A stretch of DNA of 10,000 nt from Thiobacillus sp. (GTDB taxonomy: Bacteria > Pseudomonadota > Gammaproteobacteria > Burkholderiales > Thiobacillaceae): the NCBI GenBank assembly GCA_020217265.1, contig JAIWOS010000013.1, positions 1-10,000 on the forward strand, given 5' to 3'. The notes beneath the pieces are model-generated. The model did not search any database. It was not told the origin of the DNA and saw nothing but the letters and a program-made list of their open reading frames with translations. Of this stretch, positions 1-7,014 are shown piece after piece (within the stretch, counting starts at the first letter, position 1; each line of letters starts with the position of its first letter). The translations under genes and the position numbers were made by a program.

Positions 1-2414
1 TCTGGGAATGGAAAGAACACTCCGGCTCGACCATCACCCGCCAGATGCGGCGGCTGGGCACCAGCCCCGACTGGAGCCGCGAGCGCTTCACCATGGATGA
101 AGGCTTATCCAAGGCCGTCACCGAAGTCTTCGTGCGCCTGTATCGCGAAGGCCTCATCTATCGCGGCAAGCGGCTGGTGAACTGGGACCCGGTGCTCGGC
201 ACCGCGGTGTCCGACCTCGAAGTCGTCAGCGCCGAAGAAGACGGCTTCATCTGGGAAATCCACTACCCGCTGGAAGACGGCTCGGGCTTTCTGACCGTGG
301 CGACGACGCGCCCCGAAACCCTGCTCGGCGACACCGCCGTCGCCGTGAACCCCGCCGACGAACGCTACGCGCACCTGGTCGGCAAAACCGTGCGCCTGCC
401 GGTCGCCGAGCGCAGCATTCCCATCATCGCCGACGACTACGTGGACCGCGAGTTCGGCACCGGCGTGGTCAAGATCACGCCCGCGCACGATTTCAACGAC
501 TGGCAGGTGGGGCAACGCCACAAGCTGGTGGCGATCAACGTGCTCACGCTCGACGCGAAGATGAACGACGTCTGCCCGGTCGAATACCAGGGGCTCGACC
601 GCTACGAAGCGCGCCAGAAACTGCTCGACGCGCTCCAGGCCCAAGGCCTGCTGGTGTCGGCCAAGCCGCATAAGCTCATGATCCCGCGCGGCGACCGCAC
701 CAATGCCGTGATCGAGCCCATGCTCACCGACCAGTGGTTCATGAGCATGGAAAACCTGGCCCAGCGTGCGCTGTCCGTGGTCGATTCCGGCGAGCTGAAA
801 TTCGTGCCCGAGAACTGGACGACGACCTACCGCCAGTGGCTGGAAAACATCCAGGACTGGTGCATCTCGCGCCAGCTCTGGTGGGGGCATCGCATCCCGG
901 CGTGGTACGACGAAGACGGCAATTTCTACGTCGCCCACAGCGAGGAAGAAGCGAAGAAGCAGGCCGGCGGCCGTCCCGTCACGCAGGACGACGACGTGCT
1001 CGACACCTGGTTCTCGAGCGCGCTGTGGCCGTTTTCCACGCTCGGCTGGCCGGACGAGACGCCCGAACTCGAACGGTTCCTGCCGACTTCGGTGCTCGTC
1101 ACCGGCTTCGACATCATCTTCTTCTGGGTCGCCCGCATGGTGATGATGACGCTCCACTTCACCGGCAAGGTGCCGTTCCGCGAGGTCTACGTCACCGGGC
1201 TTGTTCGCGATTCAGAAGGCCAGAAGATGAGCAAGTCGAAGGGCAACGTGCTCGACCCGATTGATTTGATCGACGGCATCGGCATCGACGAACTCGTCGC
1301 CAAGCGCACGTCCGGGCTCATGAACCCCAAGCAGGCCGCCGGCATCGAAAAGCGCACCCGCCGCGAATTCCCCGAGGGCATTCCCGCCTTCGGCACCGAC
1401 GCGCTGCGCTTCACCTTCGCCAGCCTCGCCACCCACGGGCGCGACATCAAGTTCGATCTCGCGCGCTGCGAGGGCTACCGCAATTTCTGCAACAAGCTGT
1501 GGAACGCGAGCCGCTTCACCCTGATGAACCTCGAAGGCCACGACTGCGGACTCGACGCCAAGGCCGCGTTCGATTATTCGGACGCCGACCACTGGATCGC
1601 CAGCCGTCTGCGCGAGGCCGTCACCGAGGTGCGCGAGGCCTTCGCCGCCTACCGCTTCGACCAGGCCGCGCGCGCGGTCTATGAATTCGTGTGGGACGAG
1701 TTCTGCGACTGGTACCTCGAACTCGCCAAGGTGCAGATCAATGGCGGCAGCGAGGCGCAGCAACGTGCCACGCGCAGGACGCTCGCCACCGTGCTCGAAG
1801 CCACATTGCGGCTAGCGCACCCCATCATCCCCTTCATCACCGAGGAGTTGTGGCACAAGGTCGCGCCACTGGCCGGCGTCACGGTTCAATCAGGCACGGC
1901 AGGCGACTCGATCATGCTCGCCGCGTATCCGCGCCCGGACACCCTGCCGTCATCTCCTGCGAGTACCGCCAATATCGCCGTGCTCAAGGACATCGTCGGC
2001 GCCTGCCGCTCGCTGCGCAGTGAAATGAACCTCTCGCCCGCGCAGCGCGTGCCTCTGGTGATCGAAGGCGACGCCGCCTGGGTGGCCCGCTTCGCGCCTT
2101 ACATTCAATTGCTGGGCAAACTCTCCGACGTGAGCGCCGTGGCCAAACTCGCCGACGCCGACGCCCCCGTGGCACTGGTTGGCGACCTGCGGCTCATGCT
2201 CGTCGTCGAGATCGACCGCGACGCCGAGCGTGCGCGGCTCGCCAAGGAGATTGCGCGCATCCAGGGTGAAATCAAAAAGGCCGAAGGCAAACTCGCCAAC
2301 CCCAGCTTCGTCGACAAGGCGCCTGCCGCCGTCGTCGAACAGGAAAAGGCGCGACTCGCCGATTTCGGCACCATGCTGCAAAAGCTGGAGGCGCAACACG
2401 CACGGCTGGGCTGA
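1..2414 (+). CDS. valS: Valyl-tRNA synthetase, 5' end cut off by the window edge
   Basis: Class I aminoacyl-tRNA synthetase that charges tRNA-Val in the cytoplasm and hydrolyses mischarged threonyl-tRNA. The reading frame is open from the left edge (first full codon at base 3) to the TGA at 2412-2414, about 803 visible residues. The ATG at 45 is internal, because the family sequence [15 protein letters not shown] is already readable before it. The CP1 editing-domain signature [10 protein letters not shown] is at 303-332. The catalytic KMSKS loop is at 1224-1238, after [19 protein letters not shown]. An anticodon-binding helical domain follows. The C-terminal 60 or so residues are charged and helical, matching the tRNA-binding coiled-coil arm of bacterial ValRS. 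The HIGH motif and roughly 145 N-terminal residues lie outside the window, judging from where KMSKS falls in the E. coli enzyme. Nothing looks broken. It converges with the fadL-like gene and ends at a shared hairpin terminator. Confidence 0.98.
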   Translation, partial: WEWKEHSGSTITRQMRRLGTSPDWSRERFTMDEGLSKAVTEVFVRLYREGLIYRGKRLVNWDPVLGTAVSDLEVVSAEEDGFIWEIHYPLEDGSGFLTVATTRPETLLGDTAVAVNPADERYAHLVGKTVRLPVAERSIPIIADDYVDREFGTGVVKITPAHDFNDWQVGQRHKLVAINVLTLDAKMNDVCPVEYQGLDRYEARQKLLDALQAQGLLVSAKPHKLMIPRGDRTNAVIEPMLTDQWFMSMENLAQRALSVVDSGELKFVPENWTTTYRQWLENIQDWCISRQLWWGHRIPAWYDEDGNFYVAHSEEEAKKQAGGRPVTQDDDVLDTWFSSALWPFSTLGWPDETPELERFLPTSVLVTGFDIIFFWVARMVMMTLHFTGKVPFREVYVTGLVRDSEGQKMSKSKGNVLDPIDLIDGIGIDELVAKRTSGLMNPKQAAGIEKRTRREFPEGIPAFGTDALRFTFASLATHGRDIKFDLARCEGYRNFCNKLWNASRFTLMNLEGHDCGLDAKAAFDYSDADHWIASRLREAVTEVREAFAAYRFDQAARAVYEFVWDEFCDWYLELAKVQINGGSEAQQRATRRTLATVLEATLRLAHPIIPFITEELWHKVAPLAGVTVQSGTAGDSIMLAAYPRPDTLPSSPASTANIAVLKDIVGACRSLRSEMNLSPAQRVPLVIEGDAAWVARFAPYIQLLGKLSDVSAVAKLADADAPVALVGDLRLMLVVEIDRDAERARLAKEIARIQGEIKKAEGKLANPSFVDKAPAAVVEQEKARLADFGTMLQKLEAQHARLG

Positions 2415-2425
2415 ACACAGGCAAG

Positions 2426-2453
2426 AAAAAAGCCGGGTTGCCCCGGCTTTTCT
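2426..2453. terminator. Bidirectional intrinsic terminator between valS and the fadL-like gene
   Basis: The arms are AAAAGCCGGG (2428-2437) and CCCGGCTTTT (2442-2451), a perfect 10-bp stem with loop TTGC. The + strand ends in a T-rich tail. The minus strand reads into a run of T from the A-rich left flank (2426-2431). It lies 11 bases after the valS stop and about 20 bases after the stop of the convergent gene, so it can serve both transcripts. Confidence 0.85.
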
Positions 2454-2471
2454 GTTTGGTGCAGGCTGAAC

Positions 2472-3755
2472 TTACATCTTCCAGCTGTATTGGATGCCCA
2501 AGGAATTCTGGTACATCTTGATGCTGTCCACGCCGCCACCGAATGTCGCAGGACGCATACCAGAAACCTTATTGTCGAATGCGTGCATATAGGACATGGT
2601 CACTTCGTTACCCGAGGCCATTGTGTAAGTGAAGCCGAGCGTGGCGTGATCCTCGATCACGGCGGGCGCAAGAATGTTGAGCGTTGCTTCACCACAGTTG
2701 GCGAGGGATGCACAAGTCATATTGCCGGTAATCGGACTATCTGTATGGCTGTACCCTGCACGCAGGGTCAGCTTATGGTTGTATTTGTACTCGACACCGA
2801 GTTTCCAGATGTCCATGTCATCCCAACCGAATCCAGGACCATTACTAGCCCCCATGCCATTCATGAAATTGGGCAGCACCGGATTGCCTACAGAGTTAAC
2901 ACCACTATAGTTGATCCGCTGATAATCCAAAGCGAGCTTGATCACAGGGGTAGCTTGCCAGGCGATGCCCAGATTGTAGTTTTCAGGAATATCAAAATCA
3001 CCCTGTTCGGCAAACAGGCCAGCGTATTTGCTGAATTTCTCGAAATTAATTTTGGAAGCATAGGCGGCACCGATCGTGATCGTGGGGGTGATCTTGCCGA
3101 TGTAACCAATACGAACACCGTAGCCGAATGCGTCGTCATAGCCCTGATTGGTTGCAAGACTGGGCGTCCCGGGAATCTGAAAGCCCGCAAAAGCCTGCAG
3201 TCCCTCGGCCCGGAAGCGCTGGTAGCCCAGCAAGGGTGAAATGCCAAGCGCATGATCGGGGTTGATCTTATATGCAGCTGTCGGTGCAACGATAAGCTGC
3301 ATCAGGTCCACGCCTAGACTTCCGCTGCCTCCTAGAAGGTTAGCCCCCCCAAATGCTGCAATCCCAGGGTAGTCACTGTTCATACCACCATTACCGTACA
3401 CGGTAACACCCAACGCTAGATTACTAGTCAACATATAGTTGTAACCAAACTCGGGGATCACGAAATAGTTGGAGTCGCTCTCGGATGTCACGGTACCAGG
3501 GCCGAACGCTCCCGTGTTCGAGGCCTCACGAATCGGGCTGAACAGGTCAGCACCCAGATCGATACGATTGCCCGCAAAAGCCATAGAAGCGGGATTATTA
3601 GCGCCTCCAAACGCGTCGTCAGTGCTGGCCGTCGACGCCCCGCCCATGCCCTTGGCCTTCATGCCATAGCCGTGCGAGAAATAACCGTTGGTGGCGAACG
3701 CGCTACCGGTCAGGCCGGCCAGCGCCATGAATGCAAATACGCGGGACAATTTCAT
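2472..3755 (-). CDS. FadL/OmpP1/TodX-family outer-membrane transporter
   Basis: A 427-residue outer-membrane beta-barrel of the family that takes up hydrophobic molecules (long-chain fatty acids in FadL, aromatic hydrocarbons in TodX). The start at 3753-3755 is chosen because it opens a classic signal peptide (positively charged start, hydrophobic stretch at about 6-17, cleavage after A19-F-A21). GGAG (3764-3767) stands 8 bases upstream. An in-frame start at 3896 would only add a non-signal extension. The mature N terminus carries the family plug signature: TNGYF (22-26), GYG (29-31), GMGGA (36-40) and NPAS (54-57). Alternating hydrophobic and polar strands rich in aromatic residues follow. 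The C terminus is SWKM rather than the usual final Phe. Codon use is less GC-rich at third positions than in valS or the soe genes. The substrate cannot be read from the sequence. It has its own leader and is separated by terminators on both sides. Confidence 0.9.
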   Translation of the reverse strand: MKLSRVFAFMALAGLTGSAFATNGYFSHGYGMKAKGMGGASTASTDDAFGGANNPASMAFAGNRIDLGADLFSPIREASNTGAFGPGTVTSESDSNYFVIPEFGYNYMLTSNLALGVTVYGNGGMNSDYPGIAAFGGANLLGGSGSLGVDLMQLIVAPTAAYKINPDHALGISPLLGYQRFRAEGLQAFAGFQIPGTPSLATNQGYDDAFGYGVRIGYIGKITPTITIGAAYASKINFEKFSKYAGLFAEQGDFDIPENYNLGIAWQATPVIKLALDYQRINYSGVNSVGNPVLPNFMNGMGASNGPGFGWDDMDIWKLGVEYKYNHKLTLRAGYSHTDSPITGNMTCASLANCGEATLNILAPAVIEDHATLGFTYTMASGNEVTMSYMHAFDNKVSGMRPATFGGGVDSIKMYQNSLGIQYSWKM

Positions 3756-3892
3756 TAAGTGTTCTCCAGGACAAAGTTGCTTCTGATAGGTTTGTTTGAT
3801 GACCTGCACGCAGGCTACGCGTCGGCCAGGAGACCGACAAGTTGTCAGGTGATACCGGCTTAAAAAACCCTTATGCATGTGGTATGAAAGAC
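3756..3892 (-). other. Leader and probable promoter region of the fadL-like gene
   Basis: This stretch lies between the fadL-like start and the terminator of the dsrE2 gene. It contains the ribosome binding site GGAG (3764-3767). It also has two short inverted repeats that could fold in the 5' leader: CCTG/CAGG around 3803-3814 and GTCGG/CCGAC at 3821-3825 and 3834-3838. I found no convincing sigma-70 promoter here. The region holds no plausible gene; the frame that runs through it is only an upstream extension of the fadL-like frame. Confidence 0.4.
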
Positions 3893-3924
3893 ACAAAAAA
3901 AATAGAGCCGGAAAGATCCGGCTC
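3893..3924 (-). terminator. Intrinsic terminator after dsrE2
   Basis: Arms GAGCCGG (3905-3911) and CCGGCTC (3918-3924) form a perfect 7-bp GC-rich stem with a 6-base loop. The A run at 3895-3902 becomes an 8-base U tract on the minus-strand transcript. It lies about 40 bases beyond the dsrE2 stop. A second small hairpin (CCGCC 3944-3948, GGCGG 3956-3960) lies between the stop and this terminator. It also separates dsrE2 from the fadL-like gene on the same strand. Confidence 0.85.
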
Positions 3925-3965
3925 CATTCTGCGGCAGGGTTGGCCGCCGGCTTTAGGCGGTATCG

Positions 3966-4475
3966 TTAGATGAAAAGACAGATATCGGTTTCACCCGCGA
4001 ATTCGAAGAACGTGGCGGCGCCGCCGTATTCGAGGCCGTCGATGAAATCGGAGTGCTCGAAGCCGAACAGCTCGACGGTCATCTGGCAGGCGATGAACTT
4101 GACTTCCGCTTCCTGGCACAGGCTGCGCAGGTCGGGAATGGTCGCCACACCGTTGTTGGCGATGGTCATTTTCATCAGGCTGGTCGCGACCGTTTCATAG
4201 CCGGGCACCAGCGACTGGATGGCGTTGGGCATGTTCCAGTTGATGCTCTTGAACCACTTGGGGCCGAAGGGCATTTTCATCGGCATGCCGGGGTTGCCCA
4301 GCGGGCTGACCTTCAGGCCGGACAGGTCCTTGCGGACGAGCTGGAGGCCATAGAAGGTGAAGAAAATCTGGGTTTCGTAACCCAGGGCCGCCGCGGTCGA
4401 CGCCAGGATGAAGGGGGGGTAAGCCCAGTCCAGCGTGCCCTTGGTGGCGATGATGGCCATTTTTTTGGTATCCAT
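3966..4475 (-). CDS. dsrE2: DsrE2-type (DsrE/DsrF/DrsH-like) sulfur-transfer protein
   Basis: A 169-residue protein of the DsrE/F/H-like superfamily, DrsE_2 type. In sulfur oxidisers these proteins accompany rhodanese and TusA and are thought to take part in persulfide transfer. Visible features are a beta-alpha start (KKMAIIATKGTLD), a hydrophobic helix at about 18-32, a Gly/Pro/Met-rich middle (59-71, NPGMPMKMPFG), and the signature C120-QEAEVKFIA-C130-QMTVELFGF. A third Cys, C166, sits near the C terminus. C120 and C130 are candidate sulfur-carrying residues; which one acts cannot be told here. The start at 4473-4475 has AGGAG (4485-4489) 9 bases upstream. Codons 4 to 6 contain a run of seven A (4461-4467). 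It is the last gene of the rhodanese-tusA-dsrE2 set, but a strong hairpin terminator lies between it and tusA. Family assignment is firm; the subclass (DsrE2A against DsrE2B) is less certain. Confidence 0.88.
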   Translation of the reverse strand: MDTKKMAIIATKGTLDWAYPPFILASTAAALGYETQIFFTFYGLQLVRKDLSGLKVSPLGNPGMPMKMPFGPKWFKSINWNMPNAIQSLVPGYETVATSLMKMTIANNGVATIPDLRSLCQEAEVKFIACQMTVELFGFEHSDFIDGLEYGGAATFFEFAGETDICLFI

Positions 4476-4498
4476 GCTCTGTCTCTCCTGTTCCGGTT

Positions 4499-4540
4499 AA
4501 AAAAAAACAGCGCCGTGTGTTCGTTCGAACAGACGGCGCT
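4499..4540 (-). terminator. Strong hairpin and U tract between tusA and dsrE2
   Basis: The outer arms AGCGCCGT (4509-4516) and ACGGCGCT (4533-4540) pair perfectly. After one mismatch the inner arms TGTTCG (4518-4523) and CGAACA (4526-4531) continue the stem. On the minus strand the hairpin is followed at once by nine U (A run at 4499-4507). This has every mark of an intrinsic terminator, yet it precedes the dsrE2 ribosome binding site by only about 10 bases. It may end most rhd-tusA transcripts, act as a partial attenuator, or protect the 3' end of the processed tusA message. Confidence 0.85.
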
Positions 4541-4556
4541 TGTTTCGTTTCCTTGC

Positions 4557-4784
4557 TTATTTCTTCTTCATGAAGAAGGTGAATTCGCCACCCGCTTCGG
4601 CTGTCGACAGCAACTCGTTGCCGGTCTGCTTGGCGAAAGCCGCAAAGTCCTTGACCGAGCCCGGGTCGGTCGAGAGGATTTTCAGAACCTGGCCGCTGGC
4701 GACTTCCGCGAGGGCCTTCTTGGCGCGCAGGATGGGCAGGGGGCAGTTCAGACCACGGGCGTCGAGTTCTTTATCGAAGTTCAT
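4557..4784 (-). CDS. tusA: TusA family sulfur carrier protein
   Basis: A 75-residue cytoplasmic sulfur carrier. The family signature LDARGLNCPLPILRAKKAL places the persulfide-bearing cysteine at C14 within the CPxP motif; the rest fits the two-layer alpha/beta fold. Length is typical for the family. The start at 4782-4784 has AGGAG (4791-4795) 6 bases upstream. In E. coli TusA serves tRNA thiolation. In sulfur oxidisers its homologues accept sulfur from rhodanese and pass it towards DsrE-type proteins and the Dsr or sHdr systems. The neighbours here (rhodanese upstream, dsrE2 downstream) point to the dissimilatory role. The gap of 116 bases to rhodanese is long for a tight operon. Confidence 0.95.
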   Translation of the reverse strand: MNFDKELDARGLNCPLPILRAKKALAEVASGQVLKILSTDPGSVKDFAAFAKQTGNELLSTAEAGGEFTFFMKKK

Positions 4785-4852
4785 GTTGTTCTCCTAAACA
4801 AAATCTGCAAGCACGAAAAAATGCTGCCGTACCTTAAACCAGAAGGCTGGCC

Positions 4853-4881
4853 ATTGCAACCAGATTTGCGGTAGCAATCAA
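4853..4881 (-). promoter_or_regulatory. Weak candidate promoter ahead of tusA
   Basis: On the minus strand TTGATT (4876-4881) and TGCAAT (4853-4858) are 17 bases apart, each matching four of six sigma-70 consensus positions. It lies in the 116-base gap between rhodanese and tusA, which holds no gene and no terminator that I can see. The match is weak, and the gap alone does not prove a separate start. Confidence 0.2.
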
Positions 4882-4900
4882 CTTTTCTTATGGCTGGCGC

Positions 4901-5230
4901 TCAGCGAGGCTGCGTGAGGGCATTGCCCGAACGCGCCCAGGCCATGATGCCGCCAGAGAGGTTGTGCATGTTTCTGTAGCCTTGCGCGGCCATGAATGCA
5001 CACGCCTGCGCCGATCGCGCGCCCGAACGGCAGTAGATGACCACGGGCTTGTCCTGCGGGATGTCGGCTGCGCGCAGGGGCAACAGGTGCAAAGGGATAT
5101 GGATGGCGCCATCGATCACGCCCTGCGCGACTTCGGCCTCGGTACGCACGTCGATGAGTTGCGCGCCCTTGGCGGCGATTTCGGCAACGTACCCCGGGTC
5201 GACTTCCTTGAAACCTGACAATCCGAACAT
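4901..5230 (-). CDS. Single-domain rhodanese (sulfurtransferase)
   Basis: A 109-residue single rhodanese domain, expected in the cytoplasm because no signal peptide is present. The active-site loop is C67-R-S-G-A-R72, the usual CRxGxR shape, in which the Cys takes up sulfane sulfur as a persulfide. The family marker LIDVR lies at about 25-29 and GAIHIPL near 41-47. GGIMAW, near the C terminus, is the usual last rhodanese signature. The ATG at 5228-5230 is chosen because AGGAG (5241-5245) stands 10 bases upstream. A TTG three codons earlier (5237-5239) would leave only one base between the ribosome binding site and the start. The gene heads the rhd-tusA-dsrE2 set known from many sulfur oxidisers, where such a rhodanese loads TusA. 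A predicted promoter and an operator-like repeat lie directly upstream. Confidence 0.92.
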   Translation of the reverse strand: MFGLSGFKEVDPGYVAEIAAKGAQLIDVRTEAEVAQGVIDGAIHIPLHLLPLRAADIPQDKPVVIYCRSGARSAQACAFMAAQGYRNMHNLSGGIMAWARSGNALTQPR

Positions 5231-5240
5231 AAGCGTCAAA

Positions 5241-5245
5241 CTCCT
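5241..5245 (-). promoter_or_regulatory. Ribosome binding site deciding the rhodanese start
   Basis: AGGAG on the minus strand. The distance to the ATG at 5230 is 10 bases, whereas the alternative TTG at 5239 is only 1 base away, so translation should begin at the ATG. Confidence 0.7.
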
Positions 5246-5256
5246 GTCATGGAGAA

Positions 5257-5272
5257 ATTAGAATTTTCTAAT
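5257..5272. promoter_or_regulatory. AT-rich inverted repeat, operator-like
   Basis: ATTAGAA-TT-TTCTAAT has perfect 7-base arms around a 2-base centre. It stands out as AT-rich in otherwise GC-rich DNA and overlaps the -10 hexamer and expected start point of the rhodanese promoter. This is the place where a dimeric repressor would block transcription. ArsR-family sulfur sensors (BigR, SqrR, sHdrR) are known to bind AT-rich inverted repeats near promoters of sulfur genes. No regulator gene lies in the window, so the binding protein is unknown. Confidence 0.5.
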
Positions 5273-5298
5273 ATACCCAAAACAAAGCCTTGGGCCAA
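5270..5298 (-). promoter_or_regulatory. Probable sigma-70 promoter of rhodanese-tusA
   Basis: On the minus strand the -10 TATATT (5270-5275, five of six matches) and the -35 TTGGCC (5293-5298, four of six) are exactly 17 bases apart. Transcription would start near 5263, giving a short leader with the ribosome binding site at 5241-5245. The -35 lies inside the arm of the soeC terminator. An alternative pair, TTGACC (5320-5325) and TATGCT (5298-5303) with a 16-base spacer, is possible but would transcribe through the terminator hairpin. Confidence 0.5.
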
Positions 5299-5318
5299 GC
5301 ATATCCCTGTCCCAAGGC
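5278..5318 (-). terminator. Probable terminator of the soeABC operon
   Basis: GCCTTGGG (5287-5294) and CCCAAGGC (5311-5318) form a perfect 8-bp stem with a 16-base loop. On the minus strand the stem is followed by TTTGTTTT. It starts 9 bases after the soeC stop. The large loop and interrupted U tract make it weaker than the other terminators in the window. It would separate soeABC from the rhodanese cluster. Confidence 0.6.
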
Positions 5319-5327
5319 GGGTCAAGC

Positions 5328-6266
5328 TCAGCAGCGCTGGGCGCCGTGATACAGGTTCACGACGTGACGTGCTTCGGCGAAGAACAGCCAGCGCTCCATC
5401 GCCGCCCCCGCCAGCCCCGCCACGGCCGCGACGACCGCGGCAAGCTGTCCGCCCTGCTGGTTGAACACCCACACCAGCATCAGGCCGGGTACGCCGAAGC
5501 CGATGACGAACACCAGCAGCTTGAGCAGGCCGGCTTTTTTGCGCGCCAGCTTGAAACCGAACTCCTGGGTCAGGAAAGTGCCGTGGGTGTGGCCGGTGTC
5601 GAGGAGTTTCACGCCGGCGCGCGTAAGGCCGGTGGCGGTATTGATGGTGGGTGAAAGCCCCGGGCTGCGAATCCAGAAGTAGTAGATTGCCTTCAGCACT
5701 GCCGCGATGGACACGATGAGCGCAGACATGGCGATGTAGGGCGTGGTGTCGAGCCCGGCGATCACCGCGCCCAGCAACAGCAGCAGGCTGCCGCTGGCGT
5801 AGCCCAGTGCCAGGTAGTTGGCCGGCACGAGCGGGGTGTTCCACTGGCGGATGGTTTTCAGGCAGGCGTAGATCATGCCGGTGGAGAAGACGGTGATCCA
5901 GGCCAGCACGGCGGTCAGAAAGCCGCTGGTCTCGCGCAGCCAGCCGGGGGCGTCGAACATGATGCTGGCGAGATAAATCAACGCGAGCGGCATGAACACC
6001 ATCGCGAATACGCCTTCGCGCGACAGCCACGAGGTGCGGAAACGCGAGAACGCACGCCAGGCATTCTTGGGGTTGGCCAGATGGAAGGTCGAGGACAGCA
6101 GGCCGAACACGACCAGGCCCATTGCCATCAGTCCGCCGGCGACGAGCTGGTCCTGACTGAAGCCGCCGCCGAGCTTGAAGGTGTCGGCAATGAACAGCAG
6201 CGAGAACAGGCCGAAGCCGGCGCCAGACGCCACGGTGAAGAAAATAACGGAGAAAGCGGGATGCAT
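5328..6266 (-). CDS. soeC: Membrane anchor subunit of the sulfite dehydrogenase complex (DmsC/NrfD type)
   Basis: A 312-residue integral membrane protein that anchors the SoeAB pair to the cytoplasmic membrane and passes electrons to quinone. About eight hydrophobic segments can be seen, near residues 5-27, 42-62, 85-104, 114-135, 150-171, 176-198, 247-268 and 273-294. Markers typical of DmsC-like anchors are present: FHLANPKNAWRAFSRFRTSW with SRE after the second segment, and ERWLFFAEARHVVNLYHG at the C terminus. The start at 6264-6266 has AGGAG (6272-6276) 5 bases upstream. It follows soeB by only 16 bases, so the two are surely co-transcribed. The anchor type alone would also fit DMSO, thiosulfate or polysulfide reductases; the name rests on the catalytic subunit and the context. 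Confidence 0.88.
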   Translation of the reverse strand: MHPAFSVIFFTVASGAGFGLFSLLFIADTFKLGGGFSQDQLVAGGLMAMGLVVFGLLSSTFHLANPKNAWRAFSRFRTSWLSREGVFAMVFMPLALIYLASIMFDAPGWLRETSGFLTAVLAWITVFSTGMIYACLKTIRQWNTPLVPANYLALGYASGSLLLLLGAVIAGLDTTPYIAMSALIVSIAAVLKAIYYFWIRSPGLSPTINTATGLTRAGVKLLDTGHTHGTFLTQEFGFKLARKKAGLLKLLVFVIGFGVPGLMLVWVFNQQGGQLAAVVAAVAGLAGAAMERWLFFAEARHVVNLYHGAQRC

Positions 6267-6282
6267 GATGACTCCTGGGTTC

Positions 6283-6978
6283 TTAACGACGCACCAGCCG
6301 GTTGGCGAACTGCTTGATGCTTTCCTTGAGGCCGCCCTTGGGCTGGGTGTCGATCTCGATCACCGGCTTGCGGCGCGGCGGCAGGTACTGGTTGGTCGGG
6401 TTGTAGTTGAGCTCGGGCATGAGGCCGTAGCCGCCGCGCTCGCGCACCACGCGCGACACCGCCGAATCCGGGTCGTCGAAGTCGCCGAACATGCGTGCGT
6501 GCGCCGGGCAGGTGAGCACGCACGAGGGCTGACGTTCCTCGACCGGCAGGTTCTGGTCGTAGATGCGATCGACGCACAGCGTGCACTTCTTCATCGTGCC
6601 CGAGCTGCGGTCGAGCTCGCGCGCGCCGTACGGGCAGGCCCACGAGCAGTAGTTGCAGCCCATGCACTTGTCCTGGTCGACCAGCACGATGCCGTCTTCC
6701 GCGCGCTTGTACGAGGCGCCGGTCGGGCACACGGTGACGCAGTCGGCGTCCTCGCAGTGGTTGCACGACATCGGGAAGTTGATGGTCTTGTTGTTGGGGT
6801 ATTCGTCCATCTCGAAATGGCGAATCCGGTTGAACCACACGCCCGACGGCTCGGCGCCGTAGGGCTGGTAGTCGGACAGCGGGCCGATGGTGCCGGACGC
6901 GTTCCATTCCTTGCAGGCGATGGCGCAGGCGTGGCAGCCCACGCACACGTCCAGATCGATGACCAAACCTAGTCTCAT
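6283..6978 (-). CDS. soeB: Iron-sulfur subunit of the sulfite dehydrogenase complex
   Basis: A 231-residue DmsB/PsrB-like electron-transfer subunit. Four complete cysteine sets for [4Fe-4S] clusters are visible: C12/C15/C18/C22, C72/C75/C80/C84, C105/C108/C111/C115 and C132/C135/C153/C157. No ligand is missing. There is no signal peptide; the first cluster motif begins at residue 12, so the protein should stay in the cytoplasm bound to SoeA and SoeC. Electrons from the molybdenum site of SoeA would pass along these clusters to the quinone site at SoeC. The start at 6976-6978 has only a modest GAGAG ribosome binding site. The gap to soeA is 36 bases and to soeC 16 bases. The basic C-terminal tail (from about residue 205) is a variable extension in this family. 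Confidence 0.93.
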   Translation of the reverse strand: MRLGLVIDLDVCVGCHACAIACKEWNASGTIGPLSDYQPYGAEPSGVWFNRIRHFEMDEYPNNKTINFPMSCNHCEDADCVTVCPTGASYKRAEDGIVLVDQDKCMGCNYCSWACPYGARELDRSSGTMKKCTLCVDRIYDQNLPVEERQPSCVLTCPAHARMFGDFDDPDSAVSRVVRERGGYGLMPELNYNPTNQYLPPRRKPVIEIDTQPKGGLKESIKQFANRLVRR

Positions 6979-7014
6979 GCTTCTCTCACGTGATTATTGG
7001 TTGTCAGGGACACT

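Noticed and set aside
105..1157. A 350-codon minus-strand frame opposite valS
   Set aside because: Antisense to conserved valS domains, rich in His, Val, Asp and Arg, with no motif.
2490..3239. A 249-codon + strand frame opposite the fadL-like gene
   Set aside because: The minus strand carries a complete outer-membrane protein with signal peptide and family signatures; the + strand product shows none.
3344..3350. Run of seven C in the fadL-like gene, a possible phase-variation or frameshift site
   Set aside because: The frame is intact through it and it encodes ordinary Gly codons. A tract of this length in GC-rich DNA is not remarkable.
3805..3835. Sigma-54-like GG-N10-GC pair on the minus strand ahead of the fadL-like gene
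   Set aside because: Only the GG and GC spacing fits; the surrounding bases do not match the -24/-12 consensus.
3756..3896. Upstream start at 3896 for the fadL-like gene
   Set aside because: The 47 extra residues are not signal-like, would bury the real signal peptide, and would start at the dsrE2 terminator tract. The ATG at 3755 has a good ribosome binding site.
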